DNA of 24,225 nucleotides, taken from positions 1 through 24,225 of the forward strand of contig PSRL01000174.1 of the NCBI GenBank assembly GCA_003176035.1. Reading direction: 5' to 3'. Of the stretch, positions 8,021 to 15,194 are shown one piece after another. The DNA comes from Verrucomicrobiota bacterium (GTDB taxonomy: Bacteria; Verrucomicrobiota; Verrucomicrobiia; Chthoniobacterales; Xiphinematobacteraceae). Made by a program: the position numbers and the translations under genes. Numbering within the stretch: position 1 is the stretch's first letter; each line of letters opens with the position of its first letter. The notes below the pieces were generated by a model. That model searched no databases, was not told the origin of the DNA, and saw nothing but the letters and a program-made list of their open reading frames with translations.

Positions 8021-9067
8021 ATGAAATATTTTTATAGCCAGAAATCTTTGAAAGATACGGGTGTCATTGAATTCACACTCCGCCACCTTCCGGGGTACGA
8101 GGGAGATGAGTACACGGTGAGTCCCTTACAAAAGGGCGGCTCAGGGCGTAAATATTATCGCATCTGGTTTCGAGGAGGGAGCTCCGTTATTTTGGTTCGG
8201 TATACTCAGGAACGAACCGAAAACGCCCACTATGTTAATATTGCAAAATTTCTTGCTACAGCCGGCGTGCGGGTGCCTCGTATCCATTTTCATGAACCGA
8301 AAGCGGGTCTTATTTTGATGGAGGATTTAGGCGAAAAGGATCTTTGGTCCTATCGGCATGCTTCCTGGGCCGCGCGCCGCCCGTTATACGAATCGGCTCT
8401 CTCGCAAGTATTTTTAATCCACCGTGAAACGCGTCTTCCTACCCTAAACTTGAAAATGGAGCTTGAATTCGATGAAAGACTCTACCTTTGGGAACAGCAG
8501 TATTTTTTCGAAAATTGCCTGGAGAATATTTGGAAAGTGGAGACAAGCGCCCTTCGGGCACTGCCTGCGTTGCAGAAAATCGCCCTCCGGTTGGCTGACC
8601 TACCTCGGACATTGGTGCACCGCGATTTTCAATCTCAGAACATCATCATCTTATCCGGAAAGGCATATTTAATCGATTTTCAAGGCATGCGTCCCGGATT
8701 AGGACTTTATGATGTGGCATCTCTTTTATATGACCCCTACGCAGATCTTGCAATTGAAGAGCGGAGAGAATTACTGGAATTTTATAAGAATCTGTGCGGA
8801 GACTCGAGCCTTTTGCAGGAAGACGATTTTGAAACAACGTTCCTCATGTGTGCTATGCAACGTCTCATGCAGGCACTCGGTGCTTATGGGTTCCTAGGAT
8901 TAAAAAAGCAGCGGCAAAACTTTCTTCAATACATTCCCGTGGCTCGTCGATTGCTTCGGGAAGTTGCGATAAGCATTGGCAATTTGGATTCTCTCGTGGA
9001 AACTCTGGAGAGGACTGCTTTGGAATGCACAAATGATTCGTTTTCTTACCGAGAGGTGCGGCAATGA
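8021..9067 (+). CDS. AmgK-like aminoglycoside-phosphotransferase-fold sugar kinase
   Basis: The 348-residue protein belongs to the phosphotransferase family of AmgK (COG3178), cytoplasmic anomeric kinases that phosphorylate MurNAc or GlcNAc at C1. The kinase-like fold shows a glycine-rich N-lobe (KGGSGRKYYRI), the hinge region LILMEDLGEKDL, the catalytic loop VHRDFQSQNI with Asp202, and the metal-binding LIDFQG with Asp219 followed by GLGLYDVASLLYDPY. The upstream nucleotidyltransferase fits an AmgK-MurU pair. The stop overlaps the glgE start (ATGA at 9064-9067), which instead ties it to maltose-1-phosphate metabolism. A maltokinase role is therefore an alternative, although the sequence looks like AmgK rather than Pep2/Mak. 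A 9-bp inverted repeat precedes the ATG. Confidence 0.75.
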   Translation: MKYFYSQKSLKDTGVIEFTLRHLPGYEGDEYTVSPLQKGGSGRKYYRIWFRGGSSVILVRYTQERTENAHYVNIAKFLATAGVRVPRIHFHEPKAGLILMEDLGEKDLWSYRHASWAARRPLYESALSQVFLIHRETRLPTLNLKMELEFDERLYLWEQQYFFENCLENIWKVETSALRALPALQKIALRLADLPRTLVHRDFQSQNIIILSGKAYLIDFQGMRPGLGLYDVASLLYDPYADLAIEERRELLEFYKNLCGDSSLLQEDDFETTFLMCAMQRLMQALGAYGFLGLKKQRQNFLQYIPVARRLLREVAISIGNLDSLVETLERTALECTNDSFSYREVRQ

Positions 9068-11058
9068 ATAATCCGGTTAGCGTTGTTATTAGAAACCTCA
9101 CCCCAACGTTCAACGAGGGACGAGCTGCTGTAAAGCGCTCGATTGGGCAGGACTTAACCGTAGAAGCGGATATTTTTAGAGAAGGGCACGACATTATCCG
9201 GGCTTCTTTAAAATGGCGTCGCCTTCATGGACAGGTGTGGAACGAGACCGCAATGATGCCCCTAGGCAATGATCGCTGGCGAGGAACGTTTCCGCTGCTT
9301 CAAATAGGGATTTGTGAATATACCATTGAAGCCTGGGGAGACGAATTTCTTTCCTGGCAGGAAGAAGTTCAAAAAAAATTTGACGCCGGGTTATACGAAC
9401 TCACCAACGAGGCGTTGGAAGGCGCTCAAATCATCGAAGCCGGCGCCCGGCGCGCCAGTGGCTCCCCTGATGCGGAAATACTAACAAAACTAGCTCGCCG
9501 GGCGCAAACCGTATCCGCGCACGAGCTGCGCTCTTTCTGCGAAGATCCCGAATTAGTGGCCCTCATGTCTTATTGGGCCAATCGGGAACTTTCAACCACC
9601 CTGCATCCCTTTCGAAAAGTCCGAGTCGATCCTCGACGCGCCTCTTTTAGCGCCTGGTATGAGTTTTTTCCTCGTTCAGCGGAAGGAAAGGCAGATAGCG
9701 GATCAAAGTTTCGGGACTGTCTAAATCGCATCGAGGATGCCAAAGCAATGGGATTTGACGTAATTTATTTTCCTCCAATCCACCCTATTGGAGAAACAAA
9801 CCGAAAGGGACGCAACAACTCATTGAAATGTGAGCCTGGTGAACCTGGTGTTCCCTACGCCATCGGAAATTTTCGCCAGGGAAAAAACGGGGGGGGCCAT
9901 CGAGACGTTGCTCCTGAATTAGGAACCCTTGAGGACTTTGAATGGCTGGTCAAGGAAACGCGACGACGTCATCTGGAGATTGCCTTGGACTTTGCCATCA
10001 ACTGTTCCCCTGACCATCCGTATGTACACGAACATCCGGAATGGTTTTTTAAGCACCCTGACGGCTCAATCAAATACGCGGAGAATCCTCCCAAAAAGTA
10101 CGAGGATGTTTACCCACTGAACTTTTACAACAAAAACTGGAAAGCACTTTGGGAAGAGCTCTCTGACGTCCTCTTATTCTGGTGCGCCCGCGGTGTGACG
10201 ATCTTCCGTGTGGATAATCCCCACACCAAACCAGTCGCATTCTGGGAGTGGGTAATTGCAAAAGTGCAAACAGCATACCCGGAAGCTATTTTTCTCAGCG
10301 AGGCATTTACAAGACCCAAAATGATGCATGAACTCGCCAAGATTGGATTTACCCAAAGCTATACTTACTTTACATGGCGAAATACGAAACAGGAACTCAC
10401 TGACTATTTTACTGAATTGACTCAAACTGAGGTAAAAGATTATTTCCGACCAAATCTCTTTACTAACACCCCGGATATTTTACCCGAGTTTCTTCAACAG
10501 GGCGGTCGGCCGGCGTTTCTAATCCGTGCAGTCTTAGCAGCGACACTCTCCACTACTTATGGGATCTATAGTGGCTTCGAACTTTGCGAAAACATAGCTA
10601 TTCCGGGCAAGGAAGAGTATCTGGATTCTGAAAAATATCAATTTAAGGCGCGGGACTGGAATGCTCCGAAAAATATCAAAAAATTTCTAACTTCGCTCAA
10701 TCGCATTCGCCACGAAAACCGAGCATTACAATTTTTCGAAACGCTGCGATTTCATCCCATAGACAATGATCGAATTCTCTTTTACAGTAAGGCTACTCCC
10801 TGCAAAGAAAACATCCTTCTAATAGTTGTGAATTTAGATCCCTTTCAGACTCAATCCGGCTATTTACAAGTTCCACTAAAAAACTTTGGTTGGTTAGAAA
10901 ACAATGCTTATGAAGTTGAAGACCTCCTGAGCGGCGAACATTTTTTTTGGAGCGGTTCTCAAAATTATGTCAGTATAGACCCGTTGACTCGGCCCGCACA
11001 CATATTCCGCGTGCGACGATGGTTGGGACGAAAAAAAGGCCTCGACCACTATGCATAG
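9064..11058 (+). CDS. glgE: Alpha-1,4-glucan:maltose-1-phosphate maltosyltransferase GlgE
   Basis: This 664-residue GH13_3 enzyme uses maltose 1-phosphate to lengthen alpha-1,4-glucans in the cytoplasm. An N-terminal beta-sandwich domain and helical part precede the (beta/alpha)8 barrel. Visible barrel features are YFPPIHPIGETNRKGRNN, FAINCSPDHPYVHEHPEWF, the nucleophile Asp384 in FRVDNPHTKP, the acid/base Glu413 in FLSEAFTRP, and Asp471 in NTPDILPE. These align in spacing with the catalytic residues known in Streptomyces GlgE (Asp394, Glu423, Asp480). The start ATG overlaps the kinase stop by four bases, indicating translational coupling. No treS, glgB or classical maltokinase is present in the window, so the source of maltose 1-phosphate is open. 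Confidence 0.92.
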   Translation: MNNPVSVVIRNLTPTFNEGRAAVKRSIGQDLTVEADIFREGHDIIRASLKWRRLHGQVWNETAMMPLGNDRWRGTFPLLQIGICEYTIEAWGDEFLSWQEEVQKKFDAGLYELTNEALEGAQIIEAGARRASGSPDAEILTKLARRAQTVSAHELRSFCEDPELVALMSYWANRELSTTLHPFRKVRVDPRRASFSAWYEFFPRSAEGKADSGSKFRDCLNRIEDAKAMGFDVIYFPPIHPIGETNRKGRNNSLKCEPGEPGVPYAIGNFRQGKNGGGHRDVAPELGTLEDFEWLVKETRRRHLEIALDFAINCSPDHPYVHEHPEWFFKHPDGSIKYAENPPKKYEDVYPLNFYNKNWKALWEELSDVLLFWCARGVTIFRVDNPHTKPVAFWEWVIAKVQTAYPEAIFLSEAFTRPKMMHELAKIGFTQSYTYFTWRNTKQELTDYFTELTQTEVKDYFRPNLFTNTPDILPEFLQQGGRPAFLIRAVLAATLSTTYGIYSGFELCENIAIPGKEEYLDSEKYQFKARDWNAPKNIKKFLTSLNRIRHENRALQFFETLRFHPIDNDRILFYSKATPCKENILLIVVNLDPFQTQSGYLQVPLKNFGWLENNAYEVEDLLSGEHFFWSGSQNYVSIDPLTRPAHIFRVRRWLGRKKGLDHYA

Positions 11059-11102
11059 TATTGTCTTTTCAGGAAAAGTGAAAAATCAGAACCGGGCGAC
11101 CG

Positions 11103-11131
11103 AAGCATTTATTAACTCACATATAAATGCT
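11103..11131. repeat. Inverted pair of the GCATTTAT motif
   Basis: AGCATTTAT at 11104-11112 and ATAAATGCT at 11123-11131 are perfect 9-bp inverted copies with a 10-base spacer, placed 20-27 bases before the next gene. The same half-site occurs singly at 468-480, 11696-11709 (variant), 12130-12147, 18544-18557 and 18885-18904 (variant). The double arrangement here looks like a dimeric binding site or a small hairpin. Confidence 0.5.
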
Positions 11132-11157
11132 CCGACTATATTCGGAAGTAATTGCGT

Positions 11158-11664
11158 GTGACTGGCAAGGATATTCAACAAATCTCAGGGCTTCTGGTCA
11201 ATGCAGGGTTGGCAATGAGCACCTTAATCATTTTCTTTCTGGCTCGATCGTGGGTGCGTAAGGATAGGAGGATGGTTGCTGTGGAACTTCGAACCGAGAA
11301 AAATAGTCGGGAAATTGCTCTTGAAATTTCTAATATTTGCCCCGAGACAGTTTATATCACAAGCGTAGTCTGGGATGTCGGCCTTTTACTAAAAACTCAG
11401 CTCACCACTCCTCGTGATGCTAAAATAATTCCCGGAGATGCCCTGCAACTAGTGCTAAAGGGTCCTGAGCTAAGGACCCTCTATAAATTCCTTTTGTCCG
11501 CTCTGAAAGGATGGCCGTTTATTTTTGCAGCAGCATGCGGAATTAGGATAGCCGTTAGAATAGCTGGTAATAAACGTATTGATTATCAGACTATTAGATA
11601 TTGTTCAGCCAAGCGTTTGCTTAAAATGGCACGAGAAGACCAAACTTCAGAAAATGTGTTTTAA
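11158..11664 (+). CDS. Small unrecognised membrane protein
   Basis: I do not recognise this protein of about 168 residues. It has an N-terminal hydrophobic segment (LLVNAGLAMSTLIIFFLARSW), then a hydrophilic, strand-rich stretch that includes VAVELRTEKNSREIALEISN and VYITSVVWDVGLLL, and a second weakly hydrophobic segment (LKGWPFIFAAACGIRIAVRI). GTG at 11158 is preferred because GGAAG lies about 10 bases upstream; TTG at 11152 is too close to that site. It lies 99 bases after glgE and is followed by about 800 bases without a gene. The inverted GCATTTAT pair just upstream may be its control site. Function cannot be inferred. Confidence 0.55.
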   Translation: MTGKDIQQISGLLVNAGLAMSTLIIFFLARSWVRKDRRMVAVELRTEKNSREIALEISNICPETVYITSVVWDVGLLLKTQLTTPRDAKIIPGDALQLVLKGPELRTLYKFLLSALKGWPFIFAAACGIRIAVRIAGNKRIDYQTIRYCSAKRLLKMAREDQTSENVF

Positions 11665-12462
11665 GTGAATCGATATAACGGAACAGAACTTATTAGAGCG
11701 TTTACTAACTACCTAGCACACCCTGAGAAAGGGCTGAGAAGCATTCGGAGTCTGCGTTGCTCAGTCGTCGAGTAGCGCAAGGCTCCACTTGCTCCTTCGC
11801 GTCTTGGCAGCGGAGGCTTTTGATCCCTTTTTCTCTTCGACCAGCTTTCTCATTCCCTATTGAATTTTCTGGTCGCAATCTTACTACCAAAATACCCGTG
11901 CACCTGCATGTTTATTAGCTCAAACGCCTTTTTTAGGAGCGACTAAATAGTGACATGTTGCAAGAAATCGCCGTGAGGTCGCCGGGCCCTTTTGTCCCAG
12001 GTCCGGCAGCCGGCGGATAAGGAACATAATCTCAAGGCGTGAAGGAAATGGGCGAGGCCGCGCTATGAAATTGTCAGCCCTCGGCCAGACTTGGCAGTTG
12101 CGAGCCGGGTAACAGCATATAACGACAATTTAATCAATAAATGCTCCAAAAAATTCATGTAAATTGAATTTCTTGGTCTGGTGAGATGCAGAACTGTCAA
12201 TTCTGTGCTAAACTTACAGCATAATGCTTTGTACCTCTGTCGGTTGAAAAATCTTTGATGCAAGGCATCGGAGGTAACCTCGGCTCTGGCTCTATTTGGC
12301 GCCTTTTCCCCAAGTGATCAATTAGAATGACAGCTTTTACAATAAAAAATCAAAATTATGACAAAATTTCTTTCGTTATCATTAATTTGTTAATGAGCGC
12401 AAGTTGAAGGGGCGGCATTAGTTATAATATATAGAAATTGTGGAACATAGTGAATTAAAACC
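11665..12462. other. Gene-free, repeat-rich intergenic region
   Basis: No convincing gene lies here. It holds a GAGCGTTTACTAAC motif variant (11696-11709), a repeat of about 100-120 bp (from 11707) whose inverted copy is at 22681-22796, and a GC-rich stretch around 11960-12110 with several short inverted repeats. A motif copy follows at 12130-12147, directly followed by AAATTCA / TGAATTT arms around 12155-12175. An AT-rich leader before the MocR gene completes it, with a TATAAT at 12423-12428. The segment around 12110-12175 resembles 18850-18915 in order and content (CCGGGT, CAATTTAAT, then the motif), suggesting a diverged dispersed element. No tRNA or known riboswitch pattern is seen. Confidence 0.5.
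11707..11825 (+). repeat. Copy 1 of a diverged ~100-bp inverted repeat
   Basis: Starting at AACTACCTAGCACACCCTGA, this segment matches the reverse complement of 22681-22796 with about a dozen differences in the first 100 bases, by eye. Shared landmarks are the first 20 bases, TTGCTCAGTCGTCG and CTCCTTCGC. Short frames through it have stops and are not credible genes. It is probably the end of a mobile element or another dispersed non-coding repeat. The two copies face each other around 12463-22626. Confidence 0.7.
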
Positions 12463-14049
12463 ATGCAGATAGAACCGATTGTAAAAAGTTCCGAAGGGAA
12501 TACGCATGCTATTGCGTTCAACCAAACAATACCAATTTGCGACATATTGCCTCGCTGGAGAGATTTTCGAATAGACGTTTTGGAGGAAGAAGACCCTTTG
12601 GATATAATTCATGGAGAGACACTTCCACTTCCTCAGTCCCACGAACCATTGTACCGCAGATTAGCTGCGGCTGTAGAGGAATTGATTCGCAGAGGATGTT
12701 TGAGAATCGGTGACCGAATGCCTTCATTACGCTCTTTGAGTCGTCGGTATGGAGTGAGTATTCCTACGGTGACACAAGCCTATGTCCTTCTGGAGACGCG
12801 TGGAATTGTGGAAGCTCGGACGCGATCAGGCTTTTATTTGAGAGGGCTTCGCCCTTCTTCTCAACGAAAAGATGATCAAAGGCAAAATGCCGATAGCTTT
12901 TTGGTAACTTTGCTGCGAGATGCAACGCGCCCTGATTTTGTTTCCTTCGGTCTTTCCGCACCCTCTCCGCGCCTGCTGCCCTCTTTAAAACTTTCTCGAG
13001 CATTAGGTGCGGCCGCAAGAAGAGCCGGCTCTAAAGCAATGGAATATGATTTGATACCCGGCAATTTAAACTTAAGACAACAGGTTGCTAAGCGTTCCGT
13101 AGAGTGGGGGGGGATATTAGGGCCAGAGGACGTAATCATTACTAACGGGGCAACCGAAGCCCTTGCGCTCTGTGTGCGAGCGATCTGTAGTCCCGGCGAT
13201 ACCCTTGCGGTAGAATCCCCCATGTCTCCGGCGGTAGTTTTGATGCTGCGGGAGCTGGGAATCCAAGCATTGGAGATTTCCTCTTATCCACCGAATGGGC
13301 TGGTCATAGCCGAACTAGGGCGGCTCCTTTCTATGCGGCGCATTCAAGGGTTACTCATCACACCAAATTTTAACAACCCCACCGGCTCCTTAATGCCAGA
13401 ACGCAATAAGAAGGCATTGGTAGAATTGTGCGCATTTCACAACATTCCAATTATCGAAGACGATATCCATGGAGATTTAGTTTTTGAAGGCAAGCGTCCG
13501 ATGACTTTGAAAACCCTGGATCGGAAGGATTCTATCATGTTGTGCAGCTCTTTTTCTAAAACTTTGGCACCATCTTATCGTGTGGGTTACGTTGTGCCGG
13601 GGAAATTCTATCGGGATATCATTGACAGAAAAGCGATGTCGACTCTGTCCAACGCTACCCTTCCCGCTATGGCAATTGCTGAATTTTTGGCCACGGGTGG
13701 TTATGATTATCACCTCCGAGGGTTAAGAAGAGCTTTGGCTGAACAAATGCAAATATTGACCGAAGCGGTTCTAAAATATTTCCCGATCGGAACTAAACTC
13801 ATTCCGCCAAAGGGAGGGACCGCACTTTGGGTGGAACTTCCCGAAGAAGTCGATTCCCACATCTTATTTCATGCGGCATCCCAAGAAAAGATTTGCATCG
13901 CGCCGGGCAATGCGTTTTCGATTTCGCGCAACTATAGAAATTTTATCAGACTCACCTGTGGTCATCCTTGGAACGACCTGTATAAAAGCGCCCTAATACG
14001 GTTGGGAGAAATCGTGGAACATATTCTCTATACCGGACGGGCGAGATAA
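12463..14049 (+). CDS. MocR-type transcriptional regulator (GntR wHTH + aminotransferase fold)
   Basis: The 528-residue protein joins a GntR-type winged helix-turn-helix (about residues 58-125: LYRRLAAAVEELI, GDRMPSLRSLSRRYGVS, TVTQAYVLLETRGIV) to a fold-type I aminotransferase domain. The aminotransferase part keeps the PLP machinery: TPNFNNPTGS, EDDIHGDLVF and the PLP lysine Lys366 in SSFSKTLAPSYRVGY. MocR proteins are PLP-dependent regulators that sense vitamin B6 or amino compounds. A 55-residue N-terminal extension precedes the usual start, and ATG 12463 lacks a clear ribosome site, so a later start is possible. No PLP-pathway or amino-acid gene is adjacent, so its target is unknown. It stands alone between a repeat-rich region and the response regulator. 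Confidence 0.88.
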   Translation: MQIEPIVKSSEGNTHAIAFNQTIPICDILPRWRDFRIDVLEEEDPLDIIHGETLPLPQSHEPLYRRLAAAVEELIRRGCLRIGDRMPSLRSLSRRYGVSIPTVTQAYVLLETRGIVEARTRSGFYLRGLRPSSQRKDDQRQNADSFLVTLLRDATRPDFVSFGLSAPSPRLLPSLKLSRALGAAARRAGSKAMEYDLIPGNLNLRQQVAKRSVEWGGILGPEDVIITNGATEALALCVRAICSPGDTLAVESPMSPAVVLMLRELGIQALEISSYPPNGLVIAELGRLLSMRRIQGLLITPNFNNPTGSLMPERNKKALVELCAFHNIPIIEDDIHGDLVFEGKRPMTLKTLDRKDSIMLCSSFSKTLAPSYRVGYVVPGKFYRDIIDRKAMSTLSNATLPAMAIAEFLATGGYDYHLRGLRRALAEQMQILTEAVLKYFPIGTKLIPPKGGTALWVELPEEVDSHILFHAASQEKICIAPGNAFSISRNYRNFIRLTCGHPWNDLYKSALIRLGEIVEHILYTGRAR

Positions 14050-14100
14050 TTCTCCTTCTTGATGTTCAAAGGGAAAAACTTCGGGAAATAAGAGACCCCC

Positions 14101-14122
14101 CTAGGTTTTGGAAGAGTTCTAA
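14101..14122 (-). repeat. 22-base intergenic motif, inverted copy
   Basis: CTAGGTTTTGGAAGAGTTCT plus AA at 14101-14122 is the reverse complement of sites at 489-510 and (with one inserted base) 1969-1991. All three lie in intergenic DNA just past a gene's 3' end, reading CTAGG to TTCTAA in that gene's direction. Too few copies are visible to say whether this is a binding site, a processing or termination signal, or a transposon relic. Confidence 0.5.
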
Positions 14123-14262
14123 CCTATTTATAGAATATAGTTTACAACTGTAATGACTTAAAATTTGATACAGGGTGTCTTAAAACACAGCCCTATTGGG
14201 CATTTTTGTCTGTCATGCGAAATGGTTGAACATTATTTTGGGTATTCATCGCAATTTGGTTT

Positions 14263-14955
14263 GTGTTCTTAAAGAAAATATTACTTATCGAAGACGATCT
14301 TTCGTTAGGCTTGCAATTAGAGCGAGGGCTCCGGCAAGAGGGATATGCCACTTCTCTGGCGAGGACAGCTCAAGAAGGGCTTTCACAGGCTCGAAGTGAA
14401 GCCTATGCCCTTATTATTTTGGACTGGATGTTACCTGATGCTTCCGGGATTGAACTTCTCCGGACCTTACAAGGGGAAGCCATACAAATTCCCGTGTTGT
14501 TTTTAACTGCACGCGATGCAATTGAGGATCGGGTATTGGGACTCGATTCGGGAGCTGATGATTATCTCGTCAAGCCATTTTCTTTTTCAGAACTCTTGGC
14601 GCGGCTTCGGACACTGCTTCGGCGGCGTCAACAAGTGACTGCTAAGAGACTTCACATCGATCAACTCACCATCGATCTCGTTACTCGCAACGTGCTGTAT
14701 TCCGGTCAACCAGTTGATTTAACACCTCGCGAATTTGATCTTTTGGCTGTCTTAATCAATCATCGGGGTGAAATTGTCAGTCGGGAAATGCTTGTGAAGG
14801 ACGTCTGGCGACAGGCGGGGCGCCTCACTTCCCTTGATAATGTTATCGACGTTCACATTGCTCATCTCAGAAAAAAACTCCAGATCGTGATGCGGAGGGA
14901 TATTATCGAGACAGTGCGAGGCGTTGGGTATCGCCTGACCAGCGCTGAAAAATGA
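14263..14955 (+). CDS. OmpR/PhoB-family response regulator
   Basis: The 230-residue protein has a receiver domain (acidic pair Asp11/Asp12, phospho-acceptor Asp54 in IILDWMLPD, Thr82 in FLTARD, Lys104 in LVKPFSF) and a C-terminal OmpR winged helix (from RLHIDQLTIDL through LTPREFDLLAVL to TVRGVGYRL). It is a DNA-binding transcription factor activated by phosphorylation. GTG at 14263 gives the standard start, with a weak ribosome site. No histidine kinase follows directly: the next gene is mgtA (240 bases away), and the only kinase in the window is the N-terminal half of the 18913-22626 protein. That kinase is the natural partner by proximity, and mgtA the natural target; both are inferred. 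Confidence 0.93.
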   Translation: MFLKKILLIEDDLSLGLQLERGLRQEGYATSLARTAQEGLSQARSEAYALIILDWMLPDASGIELLRTLQGEAIQIPVLFLTARDAIEDRVLGLDSGADDYLVKPFSFSELLARLRTLLRRRQQVTAKRLHIDQLTIDLVTRNVLYSGQPVDLTPREFDLLAVLINHRGEIVSREMLVKDVWRQAGRLTSLDNVIDVHIAHLRKKLQIVMRRDIIETVRGVGYRLTSAEK

Positions 14956-15194
14956 TATAATTTTTGGATCCCAAAAAGAAATTCGATAGCCGTCGGATCA
15001 ATCGGGCCTTTTCTGCGCTACAAGGCACAGAGATCCACGTTTCTTTGAGACCTGTGATCCACAACAAATCTGCTTCGGGCAGCTCTCAGAGAAGATGAGC
15101 GAAACCCGAACCTTAAGGAAATTTCAGTCAAATCATTTCGTAAATCTTTGTGTGAGCATGCCAGTCTGTTTTCGACCATTTAATTGCGAAAATT
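14956..15194 (+). promoter_or_regulatory. mgtA upstream region
   Basis: This region lies between the response regulator and mgtA. TATAAT at 14956-14961 overlaps the end of the regulator gene and could be a -10 box, though no good -35 is seen. TTTTTGG / CCAAAAA arms with a three-base loop lie at about 14961-14977, and a CTGC / GCAG stem with a TTCGG loop lies around 15071-15083. A long structured leader is possible, as in enterobacterial mgtA, but I do not recognise the M-box (ykoK) consensus. Confidence 0.3.

Noticed and set aside
14956..15194. M-box (ykoK) magnesium riboswitch before mgtA
   Set aside because: Hairpins are possible, but the conserved M-box core sequence is not seen. A covariance-model search would settle it.
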